Assembly (NCBI GenBank): GCA_963969495.1 | Contig: OZ018337.1 | Location: forward strand, 80,648,648-80,712,647 | Direction of reading: 5' to 3' | Source of the DNA: Ceratothoa steindachneri | Lineage: Eukaryota; Arthropoda; Malacostraca; Isopoda; Cymothoidae | DNA length: 64,000 bases | Shown: positions 1 to 11,244 of the stretch, piece after piece | Layout: each line of letters begins with the position of its first letter | Numbering within the stretch: position 1 is the first letter of the stretch | Translations under genes and position numbers: made by a program | Notes under the pieces: model-generated | The model's input: only the letters and a program-made list of their open reading frames with translations | Told to the model about the DNA's origin: nothing | Databases searched by the model: none

Positions 1-104
1 TTTAGGTTCAGAATTTTTATACCTTTCTGGCGGTTTGAATTTATTCACCCCCTTATAATTTACTGCACCATTTTGAATTTTAGAGTGGGCCCCCATTAGA
101 TTAC

Positions 105-288
105 CTTTTGTGAACAGATACTGTTGAGTGTGACGGTTTTGAGAATTGACGGGGCGGATTATAAGGGGCATTTATCTCCCGAGGTGCCTCTTTCTCCTTT
201 TCAGGAGGAAATACACTACCCAAGGTGCGGCCTCGAGTGCTGGTGTCCACAAGCTCTGAGTAAACTTTTAATTTCTTAAAAGGCCAGC
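105..288 (-). other. Possible exon or ORF remnant, unassigned
   Basis: On the minus strand an open frame of about 55-65 codons runs down to a donor-like site CAAAAG|GTAATC at 105/104. The predicted peptide is hydrophilic and proline/lysine-rich and contains VYSELVDTSTRGRTL. I recognise no family. It lies downstream of the lectin exon at 3851-4098 on the same strand, so it could be a further exon of that gene, but no homology supports this. A retroelement remnant is equally possible. Confidence 0.18.
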
Positions 289-940
289 TTTTTTCCAGCC
301 TGGAGCATCATGGATGTTTCCTTATTTGATACACCCAACGAGGGAAAGATGGTTCCTTCATCCCCATTTTTCGGGGTATGACTAAATAGTCTGTGGTTTT
401 CTTGAAAAACAAACAAACTTGGCTGCCAAAATAGACATTGTCCAATATACCTTACAAATTGCAAACATCATGTGTTGGTTGAAATCAAAACCGAACTAAC
501 AGTTTATTTCCCCATTTCTATCTTTCAAATGGATTCGATGGTAGAATATTTTATCTGCGAGAGGGATCCCATTACCCCTTATGGCACGTTTTGCACCTTT
601 GCATTATTCGACTAAAAACTTAGTTGATATTTTCACATGCTCGGACAAAAGAATGGCTCACTTTTCCATCTGAAAGCCAATAAAAGGGTTGTTTGCATGT
701 GTGCGTTAGTGTAACTTTCCTATGTTGGTAATCAACAAAGTAGCCAATGGTTTAGACATGACGAATATTTGATATGAAGTTTTGATAGGAGCCCAAACAG
801 GTCCAAACTCACTCAGCAATTCAAGGTCTAAAGTATAAATAGGAAATAGAGACTTTAGACTGATTTTACATAGGGCTTTAGAACCATCAACAGATTCAGC
901 CAACGCGACCACTTTTCTTTATTTGACTCCAAGTTTTGGT
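289..940. other. Unassigned sequence
   Basis: Two minus-strand open frames (276-464 and 706-912) lie here. Neither shows a motif I can name, and codon use does not stand out. The 706-912 frame runs straight into the 18S-like fragment on the same strand. It may belong to whatever transcript or element carried that fragment, but this is a guess. Confidence 0.3.
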
Positions 941-999
941 TCGAATAATTGCTTTTCACTACTAAGCCATTGAAACTATGTGAAGCCTGAAAGCGTATT

Positions 1000-1160
1000 A
1001 GCTCTAGAATTGCTATAGGTATCCATGAAAAATACCAATCTTACGGATTACCACTGATTTACTGAGCTGTCCGTGATCTCAGCTCTTAAATGCCTGTACT
1101 AAGACATGCATGGCTTAACCTTTAAAAGAAGCATATGACTACTTGCAGGATCAACCAGAG
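1000..1160 (-). pseudogene. Diverged 5' end of 18S rRNA (partial, pseudogene)
   Basis: Read on the minus strand, the segment opens with GGTTGATCCTGCAAGTAG, the universal start of small-subunit rRNA. It continues through TCATATGCTT, TTAAGCCATGCATGTCT, AAATCAGT and CAATTCTAGAGCTAATAC in the right order. Spacing and many bases between these blocks differ from animal 18S, and the match ends after about 160 bases (weakly to 941). Only the first tenth of the gene is present, so this is a truncated, diverged copy and not a functional rDNA unit. The neighbouring sequence does not look ribosomal. Confidence 0.72.
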
Positions 1161-1309
1161 ATTATGCAAAGACAAAATACAAAAAACTACGTAGCAAACA
1201 GATTAAAAAAAAACAAACAACTTGATTCAAAGTATCTTGCATGCAATTGTAAAAGTATATAACTAGCATAACTAAGGGAAAAAACTGCCCAGGATCCCGA
1301 GGTTTAACA

Positions 1310-2072
1310 TTAATTGTTAATGGTCAGTGGGCTAAAGTATGCGTCTACGATTCCCAAAAGTTGCACTGGCGAGATAAGGAAAAGTGCTCTACGGAAAAAA
1401 ATGTCCTCCAAAGAGTGGCGTCCTCCGAAGAATTCGTCAGTTGAGTGTGAGGGATTTAGAGCATAAGTTATACCTGGAATTATGATATGAAATTTAGCAG
1501 CTCTTTCCGGGAAATTTAAAACTGATGTGTTAACAAATTGAAAGGAAAGGGGCTCTTCTAAAAAATTTGACGTTGAAAGAGGCGGTGAAATGGGAGGGAA
1601 TGTATACGAAACTGAACAGTACTTGGGAGTGGATTTGACAGGTAGCTTTGGACTAAGGTTACTCAATGGTTCCGCGAGATCCAATTTTGTGGCGCCGACG
1701 GAATTAGTATAGTTAGGCGAAGTGAATTTATGATTCCTAGAAAGAACGTTGAATTTAAATTTGACCTTGAAGTCGTAGTTAATTTGAAATGGCAATCCTT
1801 CGTTGAGCAGAGTTATTCACTTCATTCATGTTGAATGAAATGCAAATCTGATTTATTTGTTCGTTTAAATCTTCTAAAGAAGCAAGAAGGGTTTTTACCA
1901 AATCAACTCTTTTACGTAATTCAAGTTCGGAAATGGACCCTGATATAACTTTTGCACAGACTTTATTAAGAATTTGGATAATTCTCTTTTCTAAGTAATG
2001 ATGAATTTTAACAAAATTTGAAACAAAATTTTCGAATTTCGATTGAAGAGAGACTAAATTATTGTACAACAT
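1310..2072 (-). pseudogene. Two overlapping minus-strand ORFs, possible retroelement gag remnant
   Basis: The upstream frame (2072-1779, 97 codons) is leucine- and charge-rich with heptad-like spacing, consistent with a helical or coiled-coil N-terminal part. The second frame (1795-1310, 161 codons) overlaps it by 17 bases in another frame and is rich in proline and serine. Helical N-terminus followed by a Pro-rich segment across a frame change resembles decayed LTR-retrotransposon gag regions (BEL/Pao-like gag is one possibility). There is no zinc knuckle, protease or other diagnostic motif, so the assignment is tentative. It could also be an unrelated unknown gene. Confidence 0.22.
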
Positions 2073-3850
2073 TTTGTATAAAAATTAAATTAGAAAAGGA
2101 AATAAAAAGCATTGTGAAACAAGTATTTTAAGAAACCTTAGTAGTTGAAGAGAAAGTGTGGAAAACTAATGAAGAAATTTCCAGGAAAATCACCCATGTT
2201 CTCGACGCGACCACAATTTTCCGAGAGTAAACAAACCCGTAACCCTTTTCTTTGAGGCTTTTTTCAGGGAAGAATTTGAATGCATGAATCACCTGAGGGA
2301 CAGATTCTCCAAAATCAATCCAACTGCGATTAACTTTTCCATTTTGTTAGTATCAAAACTTCCCGTTGCTAGTGGGCTAGACGTTGTAGACTTTGATAAC
2401 AATTCGGATTAGTTTTGAAAAAGTTAAATGCTTTCCTAGATATACATTAAACGAGTTTAGTGTCAAATTCTCTTTTTATTTGTTCGTAAGTTGTAGAAAT
2501 AAATGAAAGCCTTGTTTTAGAATATTGAATATAAAGGTGTTAAAGTTTGATAGAAAGAAGATATTTTAAAAGAGGCTGTATGTTGCAGTAGCAAATGGAT
2601 CTGACTAATTTGAAAGTACGTTTAAGAAAACCAACGTTTCCTGCAACGCATATTATTTGACAAAAAATGAGAGCAAGCACTCACCTTATTCTTATAATGC
2701 GCATAAATTTACTCACCGTTAATTGACTGACAATGTGAAATATTTATATTTAAGAGGCGAGAAGTTAATTGTCAAAGGTGAGATGACATTGCTAGAGAAA
2801 ATGGGGTAACCGCTGTTCCTTTTCCTTCTGCGTGAAAGAGAGTTTACGCCAAAACAAGAGTGTGCGCTTCCAAGTATGTCTCCTGGCTCTCTGCTTTAAG
2901 TTTTTGTCTGAGAAGGGGGTCTCACACAACCCAACCATTTGGGGGATCAAGAAGGAGATAACACCTATCTTGATCCCACACTTATAAAATGCGAATCCTA
3001 CATAGAATACCACATCTGCTCAGTCCAGCTAAGGGTCCAAGAAAACCGGAAAAAATGGGACGCGATGACCACTTTCGTATCAACTTTCAACAACAAAATT
3101 CACAAACGCGCACCGCATATCCTTAGACTGAAAAAGACACCTAGACACTTGATAAATAGACAGGCCACGATGGGTAACAGACGAAAGAATGGCCTATAGA
3201 AGAAAGAGGGAAGGGGAAAAATCAAAGGGTGGAAACTATTTTTCTTAAGCCTTCTTATTATATCTTAAACAAACACATATCATCCGACGTAGATAAAAAT
3301 TTGAAAAGCATATTACATAAGACTGAGGAGCGTTGCGTCGACTTTACCTTTAGACAAACCACAGATGCCATAATCCACAATCATCTCCCACTTGCGCATA
3401 CCGAGGGGAAAATTCTTCTCGTGGTCAAAGAGAGACGCCAATGGCATATCTTCCCATTGGTCAATCAGAATCCAAGATCGGAAGGTGTCGTTAAATATGA
3501 TTTGGTAACGCGTGAAACCGCTGAAAAATATGTTATACTAAGATATGCCTTTCAGTCTATTACTTAATGCTTATTTAATTTGAAAGAAATAATACATGTA
3601 GGTTTTGATGAACATTTCGACCAGGAAAGCTTCATATGATTGAAATTTATGTTATCACCTATTTAAAAGACATTTTTATTCTATATTTATTTACTGATGA
3701 AAAGGAATTCTATTGATTCGTATAGGGAAAGTGACTCGAATGGCGAAAAGAATGCGAAACATAAGAGTCCTAATTGTTAATACTGTGTTAAATATTTTGA
3801 AAGTATAAAAATTGGCGATGTTTCAATTTCTTTGAAATATAAACACTAAC
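2073..3850. other. AT-rich sequence with two weak plus-strand ORFs
   Basis: No recognisable gene. Plus-strand frames at 2939-3199 and 3229-3567 (112 codons) are longer than most background frames. Their predicted peptides are lysine- and histidine-rich without known motifs, and no good splice or promoter signals were seen. If the lectin-pentraxin gene continues towards the left edge, its next exon should lie in or beyond this stretch, on the minus strand, and start after one base of a codon. Confidence 0.3.
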
Positions 3851-4098
3851 TCCAAGTCTCTAAACCCTTCGGGAGAAAGGTCACCGACTCTAAATAAAGT
3901 TGATATTTCATAATCTTCACATAACCCTCGCATTCGAAGAACCGAACTAGGCAGTGGATTGCCACAAGCGAAGCAGAATTGCAATTTGCATCTGACATCG
4001 TTCCAGGCACCGACATATGGCAAGATGTCAAAGGCAGCGCATTTTTGCGAATAACTCTTGCTTCCAGTTCTGAAATTTGTGTAGTTGAGAAGATCACC
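3851..4098 (-). CDS. Exon: second half of C-type lectin-like domain (pentraxin-lectin gene)
   Basis: The minus-strand acceptor TTTAATTTCAG|GGTGAT sits at 4100/4099, and a plausible donor TTGGA|GTTAGT ends the exon at 3851. It has 248 bases, enters in phase 0 and leaves in phase 2. The frame encodes a sheet-forming stretch (GDLLNYTNF), then QKCAAF and AWNDVRC, then FCFACGN. This is the order of the lectin fold's C-terminal half, with cysteines at the expected places and a WND triplet that binds calcium in many family members. No EPN or QPD sugar-specificity triplet is visible. The residues after the domain (beginning LRMRGLCEDYEIS) look like the start of another extracellular module. It joins the exon ending at 24872 without breaking a codon. 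Confidence 0.8.
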
Positions 4099-4994
4099 CT
4101 GAAATTAAAGGAAATTCGATTTTACCGATGAACAATAAGCGCTATTCTTAATTTTAATCCTAAGAATTAATTACAAAGATGCTACTAAAAGAAATATTTA
4201 AAAAATATGTATATTATGAAATCGTCACGATAGTAAATGGAGATTAAACGATTTAGAAAACTCTTGGCCATGGAAGACAAAGTACTCCAAAGGACGCATG
4301 TTAACTGAACGGGGAAAAGCAAAGGAGTGAAGCAAAATAAGTTAAATAGAGTAAGTATAATAAAAGAATCAGGTGGATAACAGCATCAACACTAAATATT
4401 AACATGGATTGTACATTTTAAACCTCCAGGAAGAAGTTCAGAATAGTGCATAGATAATCCCAAGGATTAGATCGAATCCCATTAGGAAGAACATAAAAAA
4501 ATAAATTACAGTTTATATTTTATAATTTATCTTCTACTATACTTTATTCAGATCTTCTTTAGCAATCCAATCTAAAGTCAAGCCTTTGCTACATATATTC
4601 TCCTACATTTATCTCATACACCACCCATGGACACATAAAGTTGGATTTACATTACATTCAGGCAAATATTGCCACATCTGTTCTAACACACTATTATCTC
4701 CCGAGAAGATCTTTACTCTCTTCAACACAACATCAATACCATACAGTATATCGTCTAAACATCCAACAAAGCACTCTTATTAAGCGTATTACGTGCTTCC
4801 TCCATCCATTTCACCCTATTTATTTACAGAGATTCAATCAGTGGCCTTCTCTAATCCAAATGTATTCTTCTTCACTGGTGTCCGTTAAATACGACATTCC
4901 CAACCAGTTTATTCCCTTTGTTTCCATGAGACATCAGTTAAAATTTTACTAATGATATTATCCATATCGATTGCTTTTAACTTCTTCGGATTTT
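4099..4994. other. AT-rich intronic sequence, nothing recognised
   Basis: Open frames at 4586-4952 are overlapping background frames in A/T- and C-rich DNA. I see no motif, repeat or RNA gene. Confidence 0.5.
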
Positions 4995-5392
4995 CAGTGG
5001 CGTGGACTCGACTCTATACGAAACTAGGTCGGTCTGTCGTATGGTACCATTTTGTTTTTCAATGAGTTTTTTAGCAATAACATCGTAACTATTCGGCCGA
5101 TTCTATCAAAATTTGAAATTCTTATGTAGTTTTATATTCGCTTGTGAATGATATAACTATCAAGGTCTTACCAAGGTTAGTCCGAGAATTGTTTGGCAAT
5201 AACATCGTAACTATTGGGGCGATTCTAACAAAATTTGAAACCCTTATGTTGTTTTACATTCTCTTTCGAATGTTATAATAACCAAGGTCCTTCCAAGGTT
5301 AGTCCTGGGATTATTGAAAGTTTTAAAGGTCGTAAGGTCATAAGTCAGAATAATTAAGAGCACGTGACCTAGGTCTGGTGACCTTGTTTTAC
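4995..5392 (-). repeat. Dispersed repeat with 122-bp internal units, copy 1 (about 2 units)
   Basis: This is a reverse-orientation copy of the family best seen at 8463-9240. Two adjacent units carry the same blocks: ATCGTAACTATTCGG, a poorly conserved middle, and CTTATGTTGTTTTACATTC in the second. They are followed by the unique end GTCATAAGTCAGAATAATTA. The outer end (near 4998) keeps a degraded CGACTCTATA block. Confidence 0.75.
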
Positions 5393-6609
5393 TCCTTCAT
5401 TGCGATCAACCATAACATTTCTCGCGATGCAACTACAAGACCAAGACGACGATGACACACTCGATTGCCCTCATCCATATTCATTTATCAGTCGTTTCGA
5501 TTATACGTAACCTATGGTCGTTTCATCGCATTCATCCATTCTGTACTTGGGTGGAGCGAATTGTATTGGATGCGACATTAAATTTCGTGTTTAGTATCTT
5601 ATTTCATTCATTTTATGGCAGTTATATTTTATTAAACTATTTATTCTAACCAAGGTGAGGCATCCTTACCCTTAGAGAGGATGGGCATACGTTTGGTCCT
5701 CCATCACCCCTTCCATAGTGTTAGGTTCAACTATTTCACCATAACTACTAACTGAAAACATCCAATACCCATTAAACAATTGTTGAAAATTCTTACCTCC
5801 TCCATCTTTAGCTCATTCTCAATCATAAATCATCAACATTTTTCCAACTTTTTTCCGATTCTTTCAGAAACGTGTCCTTTACATCAACATTTATTACAAG
5901 TTGTCTGAACGACACCCAAACACTGCTTAAATACTCATCTAAAATTCATTTTCCACAGTTAACATGCAAAGCGCTTCCTCTTTTACCAAGTCATATCCGA
6001 GAAACACTGCCCAACAACTAGAGAACCAAACCTTTTATTTTGTTCTCTCTCACTCACTCAATCCTGACTTACACCACTTACTCCTCTTACCACAACTCCT
6101 CCATTTCTTTTTAGGATTCTGAATAGCGTAGGAGGCTGAAACTACTCCTTTAAAACCCAATGGCAAATTAAATCCAATTATTACTCATGCGCACCGCACA
6201 CACCCACACATCTAGATGAGATATACCATCAGAACATTTTAAAGGAGGACCAGCGAATCATACACCACGATCAAGGTCATTTTCGACACTTTTGGACCAT
6301 TTAATGCACTGTATGAGAGGGGCCCCAATCAATCTCTCTTTCACGCGTGTGGTGCAATCCTAACAGGTAAAATTCTCTGACATACAGGTCACACTTCGGT
6401 GATATTTTTACCTCTTCCACATACATCTATCAGTAACATACAAAATAATAAGAAAAGTCATATCCAACACACTAAAGCAAATGCTTGCGTGCAATCAGCG
6501 GTTACAACAAGCGTGTGTTAGAGTTAATTACAGTTGCTATGACAACCCGAAGCGTATAAAAAAATGTGATAGCAGATAAAACAGCAATGTATGCAGTGAT
6601 GGTATGTGA
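5393..6609. other. Intronic sequence, nothing recognised
   Basis: C- and T-rich, moderately AT-rich DNA with only short, motif-free open frames (for example 5452-5649). No repeat, RNA or mobile-element signature was seen. Confidence 0.45.
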
Positions 6610-7292
6610 TGGTATAGACTGAGTAGCGACCTTCACATTGTATTTAGAGCTCTTGCTAGCCGAGTAGAAGGGGTGGTGAAGACCCTGTCCCCAGCCAGAC
6701 AGTAGGTCGAAGACCCTCACACCTATTCTAGGCCCCACCTCAGCTCCCTGGACCATCGCTGGAGCAGACCCGCCGCCTCCCGGGGTCCCTCCCAGAGATC
6801 CACCGGGCCCAGGTCTGTGTGTATGTGTGGGCAGTTGAAGAGAGATGTGTGGTGTCGTGTATCTGTGTTAGGTATTTAGGGCAGTTTGGTGTTGTTTGGG
6901 TGGTGAGAGATATTTTGTGCATGTGTAAAGTGAGGAGTGGTGATTTGTTTGTTCGTATCTGTGTTAGTGTTCTTCTGATCTGCTTTGTGAGTGTTTTCTC
7001 TGAGTTGTGTATGGTTGGAGGTGGTGCACTTAATATTTTGTTGTGGGTTCTGTGTCAAGTATTGTTGTGTGATCTGAGAGTGGATTGTTTTCATGTTAGG
7101 CTTGATTGTGTCTTCTGTTGTTGTGTTAGGGTATCTGTCTAAGTTGGTGGTGTAGTTGTTGTTGTTATCGAAAATGGTCTTTTTTTTGTGTCGGTGATTT
7201 GGAGGTTGTCTGGTGATATGGTGGAGGGGATGATTTAGATGTTGCGTTTTCTGCCTGAGTAGTGATGCGTGTATTTTTAGGTAGAGTTTGAT
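6610..7292 (-). mobile_element. Strand-asymmetric block, possible LINE fragment of unknown type
   Basis: From about 6815 to 7290 the plus strand is strikingly G+T rich and poor in C. The minus strand is therefore A+C rich and carries a long open frame (7358-6876) full of Asn, Thr, His, Gln and Lys. Beside it, 6660-6815 is GC-rich. An A-rich sense strand next to a GC-rich block is common in non-LTR retrotransposons, and the Jockey-like LINEs at 45-48 kb and 62-64 kb show the same bias. No catalytic motif is present. The block abuts the SINE at 7293. Confidence 0.3.
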
Positions 7293-7775
7293 TAGTGGGG
7301 TACAGCGTTGGTGCGCTAACGTCGTGGTACCGGGTCCGATCCCGGCGTGAGCGGACACAAAACGTCAGCGCACGAAAAGACCAATTGGTGGACGCGCTGT
7401 GCTCAACCCGTTTTCGGATGGGTAGATCTTACATCTCACACACAGCCAATCACAACACCGCTTTCTTTCCTCTTTAGTCTTCGGAGCACAGTACACACAC
7501 TCTCTCTGTTCCAAGGAATCATGACAATGGGTATCTATATCCACAGACCTCTGACGCGGAACAGATCCCTCTGCCCCGGGGCGACGAAGGTTCTACCCGA
7601 ACGCTGTTTGGTGTCAAAACACAAAACCTCCTGGCACCTTCCCCCAAAGAGGACCGGCCCCTGGTGCCCTCAGGCTCACATCTATTGTCATACTGACCTT
7701 TATATGTATTTCATTATCCGGTCGGAGATTCTCCTGGATAAAGGCAGGTTATCCAACCTCTACCACCACTACTAC
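7293..7775 (+). mobile_element. tRNA-derived SINE, copy 1
   Basis: The head carries a tRNA-like region with a B-box-like GGTCCGATCC near 7335. A roughly 420-bp body follows, then a short CTACCACCACTACTAC tail. The same body recurs at 37062-37570 in the same order (CTTTCTTTCCTCT, AGCACAGTACACACAC, GTTCCAAGGAATC, GACGAAGGTTC, TTGTCATACTGACCTTTAT). The second copy also ends in an ACT-repeat, the usual sign of a SINE 3' tail. The head does not fold as a complete tRNA, so this is not a tRNA gene. Confidence 0.75.
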
Positions 7776-8462
7776 GACACTGTATCGATCACACTTAGGG
7801 GTGGGGGGTACACAATTGACACAGTTCGTTTTAGGGGTGTTAAAGTGGTCTATTGGATACAGTCAGTTTGCTTGGCGTGACTGTAGGCACATAGAGCGGG
7901 AATATGGCTACTCGTTGCTATGGTAACAGCAGAGAAAATAAGATACAAAGCCTCTACATATGACATTCATCTTATTATAATGAACCAAGCGTGTTTGCGT
8001 GTGTGTCCTTGCATTTATTATTTTTATAACGATAACGATAATGATAACCATAATTTTTTTTTCTTGCACACCAATTTTGAATGTGTTTTGAAATATAAAA
8101 ATACTTTTTCTCTCCCACACTTTCTTAATTTGGTTTGCGAAGCGAAGCAGCGCCAGGAGGATTTTTGATATTTCCTAACCCGTTGATTCCCGCAATGGAG
8201 TATATAATATATCTAAAATATAATAATAACCTTTAAATCAATATATATTAAGAGTGAGATTGTCTTGAAATTGTGGCTCCACGTGCCAATATTGGCTTCT
8301 AAGAGTTAAAAGGCATTGGATTCAGCCGCCACAGAAACAAGTAGTCATACTTGGACGTAACCTTTAGAGCTACATCTACGCGACATCTACGCAGCATCTA
8401 CATTTAGTCTGTAGAAAAAGACGAATAACAAAGAAGGAAATGAGTTTTGTTCTCAAAAAAGG
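7776..8462. other. AT-rich intronic sequence, nothing recognised
   Basis: Contains a short ATAACGATAACGATAATGATAACC stretch-type simple repeat near 8025-8051 and background open frames only. Confidence 0.45.
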
Positions 8463-9240
8463 TCAACAGACCTAAGTCGCATGCTTTCAATTATTGTGAC
8501 TTATGATCTTACGACCTTCAAATCTTTCAAAAAGTAGAGCAATCCGACCCATAATTAGTTTCCTTTTAATAATTCCAAGGCTAACCTTAGGAAACCTTTT
8601 ACATTTATATCATTCAAAAGAGAATGTAAAACAACATAAGGGTTTCAAATTTCGTCAAAATCGGCTAAATAGTTACGATGTTATTGCCAAATAATTCTCG
8701 GGCTAACCTTGGGAGGACCTTAACAATTACATCATTTGAAAGAGAATTTGAAACAACATATGAGTTTCAAATTCCGTTAGAATCGGCAGAAGAGTTACGA
8801 AGGTATTGCCAAATAATTATCAGACTAAACTTGGGAGGACCTTAGCAATTATTATATTTGAAAGAAAATTTGAAACAACATATGGGTTTCAAATTCCGTT
8901 AGAATCGGCCGAAGAGTTACGAAGGTGTTGCCAAATAATTCCCGAACTAACCTTGTGAGGACCTTAACAATTACATCATTTCAAAGAGAATTTAAAACAA
9001 CATATGGGTTTCAAATTCCGTTAGAATCGGCAGGAGAGTTACGAAGGTATTGCCAAATAATTCTCAGACTAAACTTAAGAGGACCTTAGCAATTATATAC
9101 TTTGAAAGAGAATTTAAAACAACATAGGGGTTTCAAATTCCATTAGAATCGGCCGAATAGTTACGAGGTTACTTAAAAAAAACCCATTGGAAAGTAAAAC
9201 AGTTACCATCTGACCGACGACCTACGAACCGATTTTGAAT
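8463..9240 (+). repeat. Dispersed repeat with 122-bp internal units, copy 2 (about 5 units)
   Basis: This is the longest copy. Identical landmarks (AATAATTC after TTGCC) fall at 8691, 8813, 8935 and 9057, exactly 122 bases apart, and the array runs from about 8570 to 9180. A unique left part (TTATGATCTTACGACCTTC) and right part (CCATTGGAAAGTAAAACAG, then ACCGACGACC) flank it. The same left and right parts flank 1, 2 or 3 units in the other copies, so internal unit number varies between copies of one dispersed element. Confidence 0.85.
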
Positions 9241-10013
<773 letters not shown>

Positions 10014-10016
10014 TGA

Positions 10017-10176
10017 GGTTTAAAAGGTAATGATATAGCTAACTAAGCTCTTTATCAAGCGAAGAAACTCTTCTTACAGTCACGAGAGGATATCGCATCC
10101 TCTCGTGAGTGAAAGAAGAGCTTCTTCTGAGGGCCTGATGAGGATCTTAGTTAACTACAACATTTCCTTTTTAACC
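10017..10176. repeat. 160-bp foldback (palindromic) element between two (AT)n tracts
   Basis: The left half (GGTTTAAAAGGTAATG, then GCTAACTAAG, GAAGAAAC.CTTCTT, ACGAGAGGAT) is mirrored by the right half read in reverse complement, with few mismatches. The centre near 10095 is a perfect ACGAGAGGAT / ATCCTCTCGT arm pair around ATCGC. The single strand would form one long hairpin. No coding capacity. (AT)n tracts lie on both sides. Confidence 0.75.
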
Positions 10177-10192
10177 GCATAATTCTAATTGC

Positions 10193-10195
<3 letters not shown>

Positions 10196-10242
<47 letters not shown>
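10196..10242. repeat. (AT)n microsatellite, about 46 bp
   Basis: Pure alternating AT directly after the foldback element. Confidence 0.97.
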
Positions 10243-10244
<2 letters not shown>

Positions 10245-10259
10245 TAAAAGAACTCAATG

Positions 10260-11244
10260 GCGAGTTATGGTATCTGATAGTGAAACCGCTGTATAGGAGC
10301 CAAAAGTTTAATTTACGAGAGTGGTTTCAAGAAAGTAGAGGGAGTGATGACGCCCCATTGTCGCAGGAAGAGAGCTTGTGTGTACCTTTGACTTTTCGAG
10401 CTATGTCGACGGGGGTACCTCTTCTGGGTACCCCTGGTAGGGCCTCCCTTGTCGATTTGGTCGGAAACGAGGTTCCAGACCAAGTGCGTCATATCTTCCT
10501 TTTTCTACTCTATCCTTCTCCTTTTTTACTTTTATCCAATCTCTCTCACTTATACAAAAAAACAACAAAAAAAGGCCTACTCCTATCATGTCACTCTTTC
10601 CGTTTTTTCCCTCTATCTACATATAAGGACCTGGCAGCTACCTCACGCGTCAGAAGAAAGGCTTTGGAACCTCTATAAACAACGCCAATCGATGCTCACT
10701 GGTTGCGAGAGACTAGGACTAGAGGGGTCCTAGGCGTTGGGGCACGATGAATGGGATGAGGGTAGTGCCCCATTAACCCCTTCCCTGGCGCGTAATTATT
10801 GACCGTTCCCAGTGCCCGTTGACGGGTGCCTCTGGTAGCATCGGTCCGAGGTGACGGCCCTTTGTTCCCAGTCTGGTTGCCAGGCCAATAAAAAGCCTTG
10901 GGTCGAGTCTCTTGGTGTGGCGGGATATCCATTGAACGCTACTCCGAGATCCTGGCCGTTGTGAAGGGAACTAGTAGGAGTTTAGTAAGGGGCGTGCTTC
11001 GTTGTTGTTCACCTGGTGACAAATCGATGGCCCCTTCGGAGACCGTCTGTGCTGCTTGGTTGGGAGCCACGGCACGCCGAGGCTTGAGGACTCGGTCGGA
11101 CGAACAGCAGCACATGGAGCGTGCCTTCTGGAAGACTCCGAAACGACTCCGATCAATAGGCGGGAGTGACTCACGCGGGGAGAACTCACCAAACCCCTTT
11201 TTATATATTGATTAGTCACAAGCTTAAGAAATATAGTGTTCAAA
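10260..11244 (+). promoter_or_regulatory. GC-rich leader of the CR1 LINE
   Basis: About 1 kb of sequence upstream of ORF1, clearly richer in G and C than its surroundings, with only incidental frames (10280-10678, 10898-11215). CR1-type elements carry an internal promoter in such a leader, but I can point to no specific site. The left limit is a guess from the composition change after the small (AT)n tract. Confidence 0.4.

Noticed and set aside
6876..7358. 160-codon minus-strand ORF as a host gene
   Set aside because: Extreme composition bias explains the open frame; no domain and no splice or promoter evidence.
7293..7370. Functional tRNA gene
   Set aside because: Only B-box-like sequence is present; no full cloverleaf, and the segment is the head of a repeated SINE.
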